Notes under the pieces: model-generated
What the model saw: only the letters and a program-made list of their open reading frames with translations
Databases searched by the model: none
Told to the model about the DNA's origin: nothing
Program-made: the position numbers and the translations under genes
Assembly (NCBI RefSeq): GCF_011390835.1
Contig: NZ_JAABRQ010000021.1
Coordinates: 1-64,000 of the forward strand
Length of the DNA: 64,000 nucleotides
From: Hydrogenophaga sp.
Lineage (GTDB): Bacteria; Pseudomonadota; Gammaproteobacteria; Burkholderiales; Burkholderiaceae_C
Direction: 5' to 3'
Shown here: positions 31,304-41,552 of the stretch, in pieces
How the letters are laid out: every line of letters starts with the position of its first letter
How positions within the stretch are numbered: the first letter of the stretch is position 1

Positions 31304-31319
31304 GCTGGCCGCGTCGCGA

Positions 31320-32063
31320 TCAGGTCATCAGTGCCTCACGCACCGCCGCCAGCTGGCGCCGCGAGACTGCGAGGCGCTCGTCCACGCCGTCGAGCCGCAC
31401 CGTCCAACCTTCGCCCTCGACCGGGTCGTTGTGCTTCTCCACCGCGCGCACGGCGCGGCGGGCCACCAGTGCGTTGCGGTGCACCCGCACGAACAGGTGA
31501 GCGTATCGCTGCTCCAGATCGTTCAGTGCGCCGTCGTAGATGTGTTCCTTGTCTGCGGTGCGCACGGTGATGTATTTGAGCTCGGCCTTGAGGTAAACCA
31601 CTTCCGACAAAGCCACGCGCTCGCTGCGACCACGTTCCTGGATGATGAGGTGCTCGGTGGCACCACCGGTGTCGACACCGCTTTCGGCCACGCTGCGCGC
31701 CCGCTGCACCTTTTGCAATGCTTGCTGCAAGCGCTCGCGGCGCACCGGCTTGGTGAGGTAATCGATCGCTTCCAGCTCGAAAGCTTCGACCGCGTGCTCG
31801 GCGTAGGCGGTCACAAACACGATGGACGGCGGCGCCCCCATTTCGCGCAGGCGGCTCGCGAGCTGCACGCCGTCCACGCCAGGCATGCGCACATCGAGCA
31901 ACAACAGGTCGCAATGCGTGCGCTGGATCTGCTCGACCGCCTGCACCGCGTTAGCGGCTTCGCCCACCACATCGGCACGCGGATCGGTGCACTCAGCCAG
32001 CAGCGTGCGCAAGCGGGATCGCGCGTGCGATTCGTCGTCAACGATCAATACCTTCAATGTCAT
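31320..32063 (-). CDS. LytTR-type response regulator (AlgR-like)
   Basis: LKVLIVDDESHARSRLRTLL, LLLDVRMPGVDG, KPVRRERLQQAL; LytTR domain HLFVRVHRNALVA. Confidence 0.93.
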   Translation of the reverse strand: MTLKVLIVDDESHARSRLRTLLAECTDPRADVVGEAANAVQAVEQIQRTHCDLLLLDVRMPGVDGVQLASRLREMGAPPSIVFVTAYAEHAVEAFELEAIDYLTKPVRRERLQQALQKVQRARSVAESGVDTGGATEHLIIQERGRSERVALSEVVYLKAELKYITVRTADKEHIYDGALNDLEQRYAHLFVRVHRNALVARRAVRAVEKHNDPVEGEGWTVRLDGVDERLAVSRRQLAAVREALMT

Positions 32064-32094
32064 ACCATGCTCCGTTGCCCTCTTACCCTGCAGC

Positions 32095-33150
32095 TTATAC
32101 CGGGATTTCCAGCCGCACCTGAAAAACGTCCTTCACCAGCGCACTCTGGAAGCGGCCTTGCACATCGTGCAACAAGGTCAGCCGCTGGCGCACATTGTCC
32201 AGCGCCAGGCCGTGGCCGCGCCGCCCGCTGCCCGCTGGCACGGTGTTGGTCACCTTGATGATCACCACGCCACCGCGTCGTTTGGTACTAATGCGTACCA
32301 TCGCGCCGCCCGGGCTGGGCTCCACGCCGTGCTTCACCGCGTTTTCCACCAGCGGCTGCAAGATCAGCGGTGGTAGCTTAGCCCGCGACGCGGCCTCGTC
32401 CACGCTCCACTCCACCTTGAGCCGGTCGCCAAAGCGCACCTGCTCGATCGCCAGGTAATGCTCGGCCAGCTCCAGCTCCTGCCACAGCGGTACCGATTCC
32501 TGGGTGTCGGCCAGCGCGTGGCGAAACAGCTCGCTCAGGTCTTCCAGCAGGCTCTCGGCCTTGGCTGGCTCCTCGCGCACCAACGCGATCGCGGTGTTGA
32601 GCGTGTTGAACAGAAAATGCGGTCGGATGCGGGCCTGCAACTCGGCCAGCTGCGCCGTCGTTCCGGCGGGCATGCGCGCCTTGGCGCGCCAGACCAGGGC
32701 GGCGACCAGCACGGCCGACAGCAGCGCACCCGCGGCCGCGCTCGCCAGCCAAGGAGCCGGCTCCACCAGACCCATCCAGCTCAGCAGCCCGCACCCGTAC
32801 AGCCCCGCCAGCATACCCAGGCCAATACCCACCGCCCACTGCATCGGCATCGACAGTCGACTGATGGGCTTTTTCACCGCGCACGCGCTCAGCAGCCAGG
32901 CCAGCGTGGCGGGCAGAGCCGCGCCGGTCAACACCGCCATCTGCGTCAGCCAGCCCCAGGCGCTCGGCGCACCAAACAGCGCGGCCACCGCCACCACAGC
33001 CTGCACGAACAGCACCGCGCGCAAGACCACGCCCACCTTGCAGGTGTCGAACACCAGCTCGCGCGTTACCTGCGGCATGTCCGACAGCGGCAAGGCGCCG
33101 AGGGTCGGATGCAGGTCCTGGTAGCTCGATAAAATCTTGGAGTCTTTCAT
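32095..33150 (-). CDS. LytS/AlgZ-family sensor histidine kinase
   Basis: LQARIRPHFLFNTLNTAIALVREEP (His_kinase PF06580 motif), PPLILQPLVENAVKHGVEP. Confidence 0.93.
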   Translation of the reverse strand: MKDSKILSSYQDLHPTLGALPLSDMPQVTRELVFDTCKVGVVLRAVLFVQAVVAVAALFGAPSAWGWLTQMAVLTGAALPATLAWLLSACAVKKPISRLSMPMQWAVGIGLGMLAGLYGCGLLSWMGLVEPAPWLASAAAGALLSAVLVAALVWRAKARMPAGTTAQLAELQARIRPHFLFNTLNTAIALVREEPAKAESLLEDLSELFRHALADTQESVPLWQELELAEHYLAIEQVRFGDRLKVEWSVDEAASRAKLPPLILQPLVENAVKHGVEPSPGGAMVRISTKRRGGVVIIKVTNTVPAGSGRRGHGLALDNVRQRLTLLHDVQGRFQSALVKDVFQVRLEIPV

Positions 33151-33306
33151 GGCTGCACACTATAGGCGCACTGCGCCGCGCGTCCACCCGCGCTGACGCA
33201 CCGTGAAACACCTCCCCTGGACCGGGCGCAGCTGCTAGATGCTGGCCTGGCGCCCAGCCCCCACCCCGATCGCCGGACCCCGCGGCGGCGAGCACCGACC
33301 CCCACC

Positions 33307-34761
33307 ATGAGCAACACTCAGCAGTTCGACCAAAAAGCCCAAGCCTGGTCCGCCTTGTTTTCCGAGCCCATGAGCGAGCTAGTCAAGCGCTACACCGCCA
33401 GTGTGTTCTTCGACCAGCGCCTCTGGTTGGCCGACATCACCGGCAGCCTGGCCCATGCCGAGATGCTGGCCGCGCAGGGCATCATCAGCGCACAGGACCG
33501 CGCCGAGATTGAGCGCGGCCTGGCCCAGGTCCGCAACGAGATCGAAGCTGGCTCTTTTGACTGGAAGCTCGACCTGGAAGATGTGCACCTCAACCTCGAA
33601 GCTCGCCTGACCCAGCTGGTGGGCGATGCCGGCAAACGCCTGCACACCGGGCGCAGCCGCAACGACCAGGTCGCCACCGACGTGCGCCTGTGGCTGCGCG
33701 ACGAGATCGACCTCATCACCCAGCTGCTGATCGAGATGCAGACCGCGCTGGTCGACGTGGCGGAAAAAAACGTGGAAGTCATCCTTCCCGGCTTCACACA
33801 CCTGCAGGTGGCGCAGCCGGTGAGCTTTGGTCACCACCTGCTAGCGTATGTGGAGATGTTTTCGCGCGACGCCGAGCGCATGAGCGATGTGCGCCGCCGC
33901 ACCAACCGCCTGCCGCTGGGCAGCGCGGCCCTGGCCGGCACCACCTACCCGCTGGACCGCGAGCGTGTAGCGCGCACCCTGGGCATGGTGAATGAGCAGG
34001 GTGAGCCCCAACTGTGCCAGAACAGCCTGGACGGCGTGAGCGACCGCGACTTCGCCATCGAATTCACCGCCGCGGCCACGCTGTGCATGGTGCACATCAG
34101 TCGCCTGAGCGAAGAGCTGATCTTGTGGATGAGCCAGAACTTCGGCTTTGTGAAGATCGCCGACCGCTTCACCACCGGCTCATCGATCATGCCGCAGAAG
34201 AAAAACCCCGACGTGCCCGAGCTCGCGCGCGGCAAGACCGGCCGCGTAGTCGGCCACCTCATGGCGCTGATCACCCTCATGAAGGGCCAGCCTCTGGCCT
34301 ACAACAAGGACAACCAGGAAGACAAAGAGCCGCTGTTCGACACGGTCGACACGCTGAAAGACACGCTGCGCATCTTCAGCGAGATGGTCGGCGGTCAGCT
34401 CAACCCGGCCACCGGCCAGAAAGAAGGCGGCATCACCGTCAACGCCATCGCGATGGAAGACGCCGCCAAAAAGGGCTATGCCACCGCCACCGACCTGGCC
34501 GACTACCTAGTGAAAAAGGGCTTGCCGTTTCGCGATGCCCACGAAACCGTGGCCCATGCGGTGAAGGCTGCGCAATCGCACCAGTGCGACCTGTCCGAGC
34601 TGCCGCTGGTGGTGCTGCAAGGTTTTCACGCGAAGATCGAAAAAGACGTGTACGAGTGCCTGAGCCTGCGCGGCTCGCTCAACGCCCGCAACACCCTGGG
34701 CGGCACCGCGCCCGCTCAGGTGCTTGCCCAGATCGCGCGCCACCGCCAGCGCCTGGCCTGA
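33307..34761 (+). CDS. argH: Argininosuccinate lyase
   Basis: [39 protein letters not shown]. Confidence 0.98.
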   Translation: MSNTQQFDQKAQAWSALFSEPMSELVKRYTASVFFDQRLWLADITGSLAHAEMLAAQGIISAQDRAEIERGLAQVRNEIEAGSFDWKLDLEDVHLNLEARLTQLVGDAGKRLHTGRSRNDQVATDVRLWLRDEIDLITQLLIEMQTALVDVAEKNVEVILPGFTHLQVAQPVSFGHHLLAYVEMFSRDAERMSDVRRRTNRLPLGSAALAGTTYPLDRERVARTLGMVNEQGEPQLCQNSLDGVSDRDFAIEFTAAATLCMVHISRLSEELILWMSQNFGFVKIADRFTTGSSIMPQKKNPDVPELARGKTGRVVGHLMALITLMKGQPLAYNKDNQEDKEPLFDTVDTLKDTLRIFSEMVGGQLNPATGQKEGGITVNAIAMEDAAKKGYATATDLADYLVKKGLPFRDAHETVAHAVKAAQSHQCDLSELPLVVLQGFHAKIEKDVYECLSLRGSLNARNTLGGTAPAQVLAQIARHRQRLA

Positions 34762-34896
34762 GCGCCCATTGAGGCCCCGGAGCAGGGTTCAAAACGCCCT
34801 TTTTCGGGCTCAAGATCGGGCCTTACGCGCCGATGACATGAGGACAACCGGGGGGACCCTTGCCTCGGCACTTTTTTTCGTGACGGGAGTCTTCGC

Positions 34897-36042
34897 GTGT
34901 CAACCCTGTACCTTTGGATCGCCCTGGTGCTTGCCGCTGCCTTGGGCTGGTGGGCCTGGCGGCGCCCCGCGTCGCGCCCGATGTCGGCCCCGGCCTCCAC
35001 GCTGACCGCTTTTCCCCCCCAGCCCACCCGGACACCCCGCTCCGCCCGCCCCGCACCGGTTGCGACCGTGGTCCCCGCTGCGCCGCCTGCCGAGCCGGTG
35101 CCGCCCGAGCTGGCCGCGCTGGTGTGGCAGCGCGAAACCGATCTGGAAACGTCGCGTCGCGAGGTCTTGCTGGCCACCATTCGCGGCATCCCGCGCCCAC
35201 CGGGCTCGCTGCAGCAGCTGCTGTCTCCCGAATTCGTGGCCCGCGCCAGCTCGGCCGAACTCAGCGAACTCGTCATGGCCGAACCGCTGATCGCCGCCAA
35301 GGTGCTGGGCACGGTGAATGCGCCCTTTTACGGCCTGCACCGCCCGGTGAATGGCGTCGGCCAGGCCGTGACCTTCCTGGGCATGAACACGGTGCGCAAC
35401 ATCTGCCTGCAGTACATGCTGGCCGAAGCGTTCAAACCCCGCTTGGCCTCCTCAAAGCGGGTGTTTGACGAAGTCTGGAAAGCCAGTGCCATCGCCAGCG
35501 AACTCAGCGTTCGCCTGGGCAAGGCCTTGAACCTGCCCGACCAGGGCGGCCTGGCCACCCAGGTGGTGCTCGGCTTCGTCGGCCACCTCGCCACCGCCTC
35601 GCTGATGCCGCCCGAAGCACTGGACAGCTGGTTGTCCCGCCACCGCGTGGACCGCACCGCACACGAGCAGGCGGTGATGGACCTGAGCGCCAGCGAAATC
35701 GGTGGCTTGCTGCTCAAATCGTGGTCCCTGCCTGACGCCCTCATCGCCGATGTGGGCGACATCGGCCGCCTGCTGGTCACACCGGTGGGCAGCATCGAAC
35801 CTGCGCGCGTGCCACGGCTGGCGCTGAGCTACCTGTGCTCTCGCCTGGGCGAGCGGCTGGCGCTGGGCCAGCTGCCCAGCCTGGCCGACTACGACGCCAC
35901 GCAAGACCTCGGCCCCGACACCCACCACCTGCGCAGCTGCCTCGCCCACCCCGCGCTCGCCGGGCTCAACGCCGCCCTGCAGGCGCCCGAGCTGCACACC
36001 GCGCTCCAGCTGATGCTGGACATCACTCCCCGGGCCAAATAG
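34897..36042 (+). CDS. HDOD domain protein with N-terminal membrane anchor (GTG start)
   Basis: IPRPPGSLQQLL...LSELVMAEPLIAAKVLGTVNAPFYG; N-terminal TM YLWIALVLAAALGWWAW. Confidence 0.85.
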   Translation: MSTLYLWIALVLAAALGWWAWRRPASRPMSAPASTLTAFPPQPTRTPRSARPAPVATVVPAAPPAEPVPPELAALVWQRETDLETSRREVLLATIRGIPRPPGSLQQLLSPEFVARASSAELSELVMAEPLIAAKVLGTVNAPFYGLHRPVNGVGQAVTFLGMNTVRNICLQYMLAEAFKPRLASSKRVFDEVWKASAIASELSVRLGKALNLPDQGGLATQVVLGFVGHLATASLMPPEALDSWLSRHRVDRTAHEQAVMDLSASEIGGLLLKSWSLPDALIADVGDIGRLLVTPVGSIEPARVPRLALSYLCSRLGERLALGQLPSLADYDATQDLGPDTHHLRSCLAHPALAGLNAALQAPELHTALQLMLDITPRAK

Positions 36043-36073
36043 GCCTGTTGCCCGCGCCGGCCTGCACACTGGC

Positions 36074-36112
36074 GGGCCTGTTCGCACCCAGAAAGACCGT
36101 GTGAACAGGCCC
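36074..36112. promoter_or_regulatory. Strong hairpin between the HDOD gene and the esterase-monooxygenase gene
   Basis: GGGCCTGTTCGCAC-CCAGAAAGACC-GTGTGAACAGGCCC; near-perfect 14-bp stem without a U-tract. Confidence 0.6.
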
Positions 36113-36145
36113 TAAACTGCTCCCTCGATTCACGAGGGCCGTTCC

Positions 36146-38527
36146 ATGCAGGTGTTCACCCCCCAGGGCTGGCTGGAAAAGCTGCTGGCCGGCCTGCAGC
36201 GCGCTTCGCTGCAGTTGCTGATCAAGCCGGTGTTTTCGCCGCGCTTCTCCATCGGCTTTCAGCGCCGCTGGCTTTCGCTGCTGGCCAAGCTCTCGCTGCC
36301 GGTGCCGCGTGCCGCTGTGGTCACTGCCGACCAGGTGGGCGGCGTGCCGGGCGAATGGCTGCGCCCGCGCAAACACAACCACGCCACGCCACCTGCCACC
36401 GTCCTCTACCTGCACGGCGGCGCCTTCTGCATCGGCTCACCGCGCACCCACCGCTCGCTCACCGCGCGCCTGAGCCTGGCCAGCGGCCTGCCGGTGTTTG
36501 CACTCGACTACCGGCTAGCGCCCGAGCACCCCTACCCCGCCGCGCTGAACGACGCGCTAGCCGCCTTCCGCGCGCTGCGGGTTGATGGCCCGGTGATTGT
36601 TGGTGGCGACTCGGCCGGCGGCGGCCTGGCGCTGGCGCTGGCCATGGCCTTGCGCGACGCGGGCGAGCCCGGGCCGGCCTCGTTGTTGCTGCTCTCGCCT
36701 CTGGGCGATGCGGTCACACCCGATCTGCTGCCGGTGCCACCGCCCGGCGAAGCCATGCTGAGCACCGCCTGGGCCCAAGCTTGCGTGGACTTTTACCGCG
36801 GGCAATACAGCGCGGCAGAGCCCGGCATCTCCCCGCTGCGTGGCGACCTGAGCGGCCTGCCGCCCACGCTGATCCAGGCCGGCACCGACGAGCTGCTGCA
36901 CGACCAGGCGCTGGCGCTGGAGACCGCGCTGCAGGCCGCCGGCGTGCACACCCGCGGCGAGATCACACAACACCGCTGGCATGTTTTCCAGCTGCACGGT
37001 GGCGTGCTCAAGAGTTCGGACGAAGCCATCGTGCGCCTGGCCAGCTTTGCCCATGCGCACCTGCCGCGCGAGTCTGAAGGCGTGACCGAGCATGAGGTGG
37101 TCATCCTCGGCGCCGGCATGTCGGGTCTGTGCATGGCCATGCAGCTGCAACGCGCGGGGCAACACGACTTCGTCCTGCTGGAAAAACAGCCCGGCCTGGG
37201 CGGCACCTGGTGGGACAACACCTACCCCGGCGCGCATGTGGACGTGCCCTCGCCGGTCTATTCGTTCTCCTTCGCGCCGAACCCAGGCTGGACGCGCCGC
37301 TTCGCCGGCGCCCGAGAAATCCAGACCTACATGCAGCAGCTCGCCGAGCGCCACGGCCTCACCGAACGCATCCGCTTCAGCACCCGACTCGCCGAAGCGC
37401 GTTTTGACGAAGCCAGCGGCCTCTGGCACTTCACCACCGAAGACGGCCGCCGGCTGCGCTCGCGTTTTTTCGTCTGCAGCACCGGCCCGCTCAACCAGCC
37501 GCGCTGGCCCGACATCCCCGGCCTGGACGGCTTCCAGGGCCAGCGCCTGCACTCCGCGCGCTGGGACCACAGCCTGCCGCTGGCGGGTCAGCGCGTGGCT
37601 GTCATCGGCACCGGCTCCACCGCTTCGCAGCTCATCGCCCCGGTGGCCGAGCAGGCCAAGCAACTGTTTGTGTTCCAGCGCACCGCCAACTGGGTCATGC
37701 CCCGGCTGGACCGTCGCTACGGCGCCCTCGACCGCGCGCTGGCGCAGTCCACGCTCTACAACCGCGGCGTGCGCTGGTGCTGGATGCACATCCTCGAATG
37801 GGGCCGCCGCGGCTTCGACGAAGGCACGCTGGCGCGAAAGGGCATGCTCAAGACCGCTGCCATGCACCGCCAGCGCCAGGTGCCCGATGCCACGCTGCGC
37901 GCCCAGCTCACGCCCGACTACCCGCTGGGCTGCAAGCGCATCATTTATTCCAACGACTTTTTCCCCGCGCTGGGCCAGCTCCACGTGGCGCTGGTCACCA
38001 CGCCCATCGAGCGCTTCACACCCACCGGCATCGTCACCAGCGACGGCCAGGCCCGCGAAATCGACGTGCTGGTCTGCGCCACCGGCTTCGACACCCAGCA
38101 TTTGTTGTCCAGCATCACCGTCACCGGGCGCGGCGGGCAGACGCTGGCGCAGGCCTGGCAGGCCGGCCCCGAGGCCTACCAGGGCGTGAGCGTGGCCGGT
38201 TTCCCCAACCTCTTTCTCATGCTTGGCCCCAACACCGCCACCGGCCACACCTCCACCCTGCTCTTCATCGAGCCCGAGGTGCAACACGCCATCGCCTGCA
38301 TGCAGGCGGTGCGCGCCGGCGGCCAGCGCAGCATCGAGGTCAGCGAGGACGCCATGGCCACCTACAACCGCGAGCTGCAAGCCCGCCTGGGTGGCTCGGT
38401 GTGGGGCCAGTGCCGCAGCTGGTACCGCATGAACGACGGCAAGATCGTGGCCATCTTTCCCGGCTTCACCGCCGAGTATGTGAGCGCCGTGCGCCAGCCC
38501 GACTTGAGCCGCTACCGCTTTGCATGA
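36146..38527 (+). CDS. Fused protein: alpha/beta hydrolase (HSL-type esterase) + flavin-containing Baeyer-Villiger-type monooxygenase
   Basis: Esterase: LYLHGGAFCIGSPRTH, GGDSAGGGLALALA, GTDELLHDQ, HRWHVF. FMO/BVMO: EVVILGAGMSGLCMA, GLGGTWWDNTYPGAHVDVPS, FQGQRLHSARWD, VAVIGTGSTASQL, VCATGFDT. One uninterrupted 793-aa frame. Confidence 0.93.
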   Translation: MQVFTPQGWLEKLLAGLQRASLQLLIKPVFSPRFSIGFQRRWLSLLAKLSLPVPRAAVVTADQVGGVPGEWLRPRKHNHATPPATVLYLHGGAFCIGSPRTHRSLTARLSLASGLPVFALDYRLAPEHPYPAALNDALAAFRALRVDGPVIVGGDSAGGGLALALAMALRDAGEPGPASLLLLSPLGDAVTPDLLPVPPPGEAMLSTAWAQACVDFYRGQYSAAEPGISPLRGDLSGLPPTLIQAGTDELLHDQALALETALQAAGVHTRGEITQHRWHVFQLHGGVLKSSDEAIVRLASFAHAHLPRESEGVTEHEVVILGAGMSGLCMAMQLQRAGQHDFVLLEKQPGLGGTWWDNTYPGAHVDVPSPVYSFSFAPNPGWTRRFAGAREIQTYMQQLAERHGLTERIRFSTRLAEARFDEASGLWHFTTEDGRRLRSRFFVCSTGPLNQPRWPDIPGLDGFQGQRLHSARWDHSLPLAGQRVAVIGTGSTASQLIAPVAEQAKQLFVFQRTANWVMPRLDRRYGALDRALAQSTLYNRGVRWCWMHILEWGRRGFDEGTLARKGMLKTAAMHRQRQVPDATLRAQLTPDYPLGCKRIIYSNDFFPALGQLHVALVTTPIERFTPTGIVTSDGQAREIDVLVCATGFDTQHLLSSITVTGRGGQTLAQAWQAGPEAYQGVSVAGFPNLFLMLGPNTATGHTSTLLFIEPEVQHAIACMQAVRAGGQRSIEVSEDAMATYNRELQARLGGSVWGQCRSWYRMNDGKIVAIFPGFTAEYVSAVRQPDLSRYRFA

Positions 38528-38587
38528 ACCGGCCGGCTTGACGTGCATCAAGCACCGCCCCAGGGCAGCCGGGTAAGCTCGCCCCCC

Positions 38588-39094
38588 ATGCACACCGACA
38601 GCCCCACCCTCACCGCCCCGGCCAGCGCCGGCCTGGACTGGTCGCCCGCCCTGTCAGTTGGCGACAGCCGCATGGACCACACCCACGAAGAGTTCGTGAC
38701 CATGCTCAACCGCCTGCTCGCCATCCCGCAGGATCAGCAACTGCCCCTGTACCGCGAATTCCTGGCTCACACAGTGGAACACTTCGCGCAGGAAGAGCGC
38801 TGGATGCTGGCCACCGGTTTTTCTGCCGACAACTGCCACGCCTCGCACCACGCCACGATCCTGGAAACCATGAGCGCGGTAATTCCGCACTATCAGAACG
38901 ACGACCCGGAGATCATCACCCGCCTGGCCGAGGCGCTGGCCGAGTGGTTTCCGCAACACGCCGCCAGCATGGACGCCGGCCTGGCGCAACACCTCAAAGC
39001 AGTGGGCTTCGACACCACCACCGAAACCGTGGCCGACCCTTCGGAGATCCGGCCTGCGAGCATCAGCGGGTGCGGCAGCGTGAGCTGCAGTTGA
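38588..39094 (+). CDS. Bacteriohemerythrin
   Basis: LSVGDSRMDHTHEEFVTMLNRL, HTVEHFAQEERWM, CHASHHATILE (His-rich diiron motifs). Confidence 0.9.
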   Translation: MHTDSPTLTAPASAGLDWSPALSVGDSRMDHTHEEFVTMLNRLLAIPQDQQLPLYREFLAHTVEHFAQEERWMLATGFSADNCHASHHATILETMSAVIPHYQNDDPEIITRLAEALAEWFPQHAASMDAGLAQHLKAVGFDTTTETVADPSEIRPASISGCGSVSCS

Positions 39095-39316
39095 GCGAGC
39101 CCGCGCCCAGCCAAAGAGCACCGCATTCGCTGCGCAGCAAGCAGGCTCTGCATCGGCAAACCCGCACAACTCTTTTCAAACCTGCAGGCACGCGCGGCGT
39201 TTTTTGAGGACGCTCATCAGAGCCAGCTTGCCCACGAGTGTGTTTCAATCGATCTGCCGTGCATTGCTCGCAGTCACCGACTGCGCCGTGTTGGTCCATC
39301 GAGAGGTTTCGAACAC

Positions 39317-39538
39317 ATGAACACAGCCAAACTCCTGGGCATCGCACTGCTGGTGGCGGGCGCACTTGCTCTCGTCTATGGAGGCTTCAGCTACACGAAG
39401 GACACAACCGCGGTGAAGCTTGGCCCGCTCGAACTGACCGTGAAAGAGAAGGAGTCTGTCAACGTTCCTGTCTGGGCAGGTGTCGGCGCGATCGTAGCGG
39501 GTGGCTTGCTGCTGGTGTTCGGAGGCAAGAAGGGCTGA
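39317..39538 (+). CDS. Small two-TM membrane protein (DUF3185-like)
   Basis: MNTAKLLGIALLVAGALALVYGGFSYTKDT...VPVWAGVGAIVAGGLLLVFGGKKG. Confidence 0.75.
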   Translation: MNTAKLLGIALLVAGALALVYGGFSYTKDTTAVKLGPLELTVKEKESVNVPVWAGVGAIVAGGLLLVFGGKKG

Positions 39539-39803
39539 GGCCTGGAGGAAAGCGGCGAACGGGTCGCGCTGCTCGCGGTCGGCGACAAGTCCAGCCGGCA
39601 TCGAGACCGGGAGACCGCCTTGGCGCGGGCTCGAAAGCTCGGAAAGAATAGCCATGACGCAAGCCGCCCGGCAGGCCAGGACCGCAGCCTACGGCGTGAC
39701 CGAGCCACTGCGCTCGCCGTGAGCAAGGGCCGCCAGCGTCGGCACCTCGCACAGCGGCCTGGGATCGGGCCGCGGAATCAGAACAGGGCGGGCCGCCCGG
39801 CGC

Positions 39804-40319
39804 TCACTTGCGCTGGTCGCTGATCCAGTCGGCCAGGGCGAACAGCAGGCCCGAGACCACGAAAGTCAGGTGAATTGCGATCTTCCACTTCAGTTGTTCG
39901 CTGCTGAGCGTGGTGCTGACGAGGAAGGCCTTGAGCAGCTCCACCGCCGAAATCGCCACGATCGCGCCGATCAGCTTCATCTTCAGGTCGGAAAAGCCCA
40001 CTTTGCCCATCCAGGCCGGCCGGTCCTCATGGTCGCCAATGCTCAGCTTGGAGACGAAGTTTTCATAGGAGCTGAACACGATGATCAGCAGCAGCACCGC
40101 GATCAGCGCGGTGTCCACCAGCGTCAGGATGGAAATGACCGTGTCGTGCTCGATGATGCCCAGCACACCCTGGATCAGCAGCGCCATTTCCTTGAAGAAC
40201 TTGATCAGCAGCACCGCCATGCTGACGATGAGCCCCAGAAAAAATGGCACCAGCAGCCAGCGGCTGGAGAAAATGACCTTCTCGAGCGTCAGCTCGAATT
40301 TGTTGGGGATGGAGGACAT
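39804..40319 (-). CDS. UPF0114/TIGR00645 family membrane protein
   Basis: FELTLEKVIFSSRWLLVPFFLGLIVSMAVLLIKFF; MKLIGAIVAISAVELLKAFL. Confidence 0.88.
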   Translation of the reverse strand: MSSIPNKFELTLEKVIFSSRWLLVPFFLGLIVSMAVLLIKFFKEMALLIQGVLGIIEHDTVISILTLVDTALIAVLLLIIVFSSYENFVSKLSIGDHEDRPAWMGKVGFSDLKMKLIGAIVAISAVELLKAFLVSTTLSSEQLKWKIAIHLTFVVSGLLFALADWISDQRK

Positions 40320-40520
40320 AGGAAAGGCTGGCGTTGCACAAGCGCGCAAGCATAGCGAAAGATGGGCGCGCTGGCGGGGCGGCACCCGCGCGGCACCGTT
40401 CATCGCCGCGGCACGGGCATCACACCAGGGCGTTGAACCGAGTGCCCGCCGTGACCTCGCTCGCCAGCGGCAGCTGACCCGCCACGGCATTCAGCAGCGC
40501 CGAAGCGGCTGACTTGGCGT

Positions 40521-41552
40521 TCAGCACCACAAACGCCACCAGCACGACCTCTCGCCACCCGGCTGCTCCAGCCGCCGTTCATCAGCGCTGGGGACTATCC
40601 GGCGCACGACCCTGCGGTGATCGGCACGCCGCGCCGCGGCCTCGCTCAGTCCGTAGGCGGGCAGCGCCAGGGCAAATGGCAGCAGATAGTAGGCGGCCCG
40701 ATAGGCCAGCATCGCGGCCAGCAACTCGGTCTTGGGTAGCCGGTCGCCGAGCGAGGCCACCACCAGCGCTTCGAGTACGCCAACGTTGCCGGGTACATGG
40801 GTCACGACGCCGGCCACCGCCGCCAGCAGCATCACGCCGAGTACCGAGGGGTAGTCGACGCGCATGCCGAGCAAGATCCAAACGATGGCGCCAATGAGCA
40901 GCCAGTTGGCACCGCCCGCTGCCGCCTGCCAGCTGGCCATGCGCCCGCTTGCCAGTTCCAGCCGATGCACGCGCCAGCTCAGCTGTCGCTTCGGCGAGTA
41001 CCGGCACAGCGCCAGGTAGGCGAGCGCGGCGCCGATCATCACCAGCCCGATCACACGCAGCCAGCCGGCAGAGGGCAACCCGACCAGGGCCAGCGTGGGC
41101 GGCGCCCACACCAGCACGGTGCCGCCCACCCAGAGGTAGCCCAGCCAGTTGGTCACCATGCTGTAAGCGACGATTTGCACCACGGTCTCAGTCGGGAGCC
41201 CCCAGCGCGTGTACAGCCGCAGGCGCAGGGCCAGACTGCCCACCCAGGAGCCCAGGTTGAAGTTGAAGGCGTAGCTGATGGCGGCGATGCCCAGGGTTCT
41301 CGACATCGGCAGCCGGTGGCCGGTGAGCCGGCGCCCGATGAGGTCGAAGGTGGCGTACAGGGCGTAGCTGATCAGCGACAGCGCTGCTGCGGCCACCAGC
41401 CAGCCGGGCGATTGTTGTCGCAGGGCCAGCCAGACGGCTGGCCAGTCGACCCGGCGTGCCTCGAACGCGACCAGCGTCAGCACCAGCCCCGCCAGCACCC
41501 AGGGCGCCACCCGCTTGAACCACCACCAGGCGCGCTGCGCGGCCGACCTCAC
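40521..41552 (-). CDS. YbhN-like flippase-domain membrane protein (UPF0104)
   Basis: Multi-TM; AISYAFNFNLGSWVGSLALRLRLYTRWGL, GVVTHVPGNVGVLEALVVASLG. Confidence 0.85.
   Translation of the reverse strand: MRSAAQRAWWWFKRVAPWVLAGLVLTLVAFEARRVDWPAVWLALRQQSPGWLVAAAALSLISYALYATFDLIGRRLTGHRLPMSRTLGIAAISYAFNFNLGSWVGSLALRLRLYTRWGLPTETVVQIVAYSMVTNWLGYLWVGGTVLVWAPPTLALVGLPSAGWLRVIGLVMIGAALAYLALCRYSPKRQLSWRVHRLELASGRMASWQAAAGGANWLLIGAIVWILLGMRVDYPSVLGVMLLAAVAGVVTHVPGNVGVLEALVVASLGDRLPKTELLAAMLAYRAAYYLLPFALALPAYGLSEAAARRADHRRVVRRIVPSADERRLEQPGGERSCWWRLWC

Noticed and set aside
36557-38593. 678-aa minus-strand ORF opposite the esterase-monooxygenase fusion
   Set aside because: Low-complexity Ala/Gly/His/Arg composition and no motifs; a by-product of GC-rich codon usage on the opposite strand
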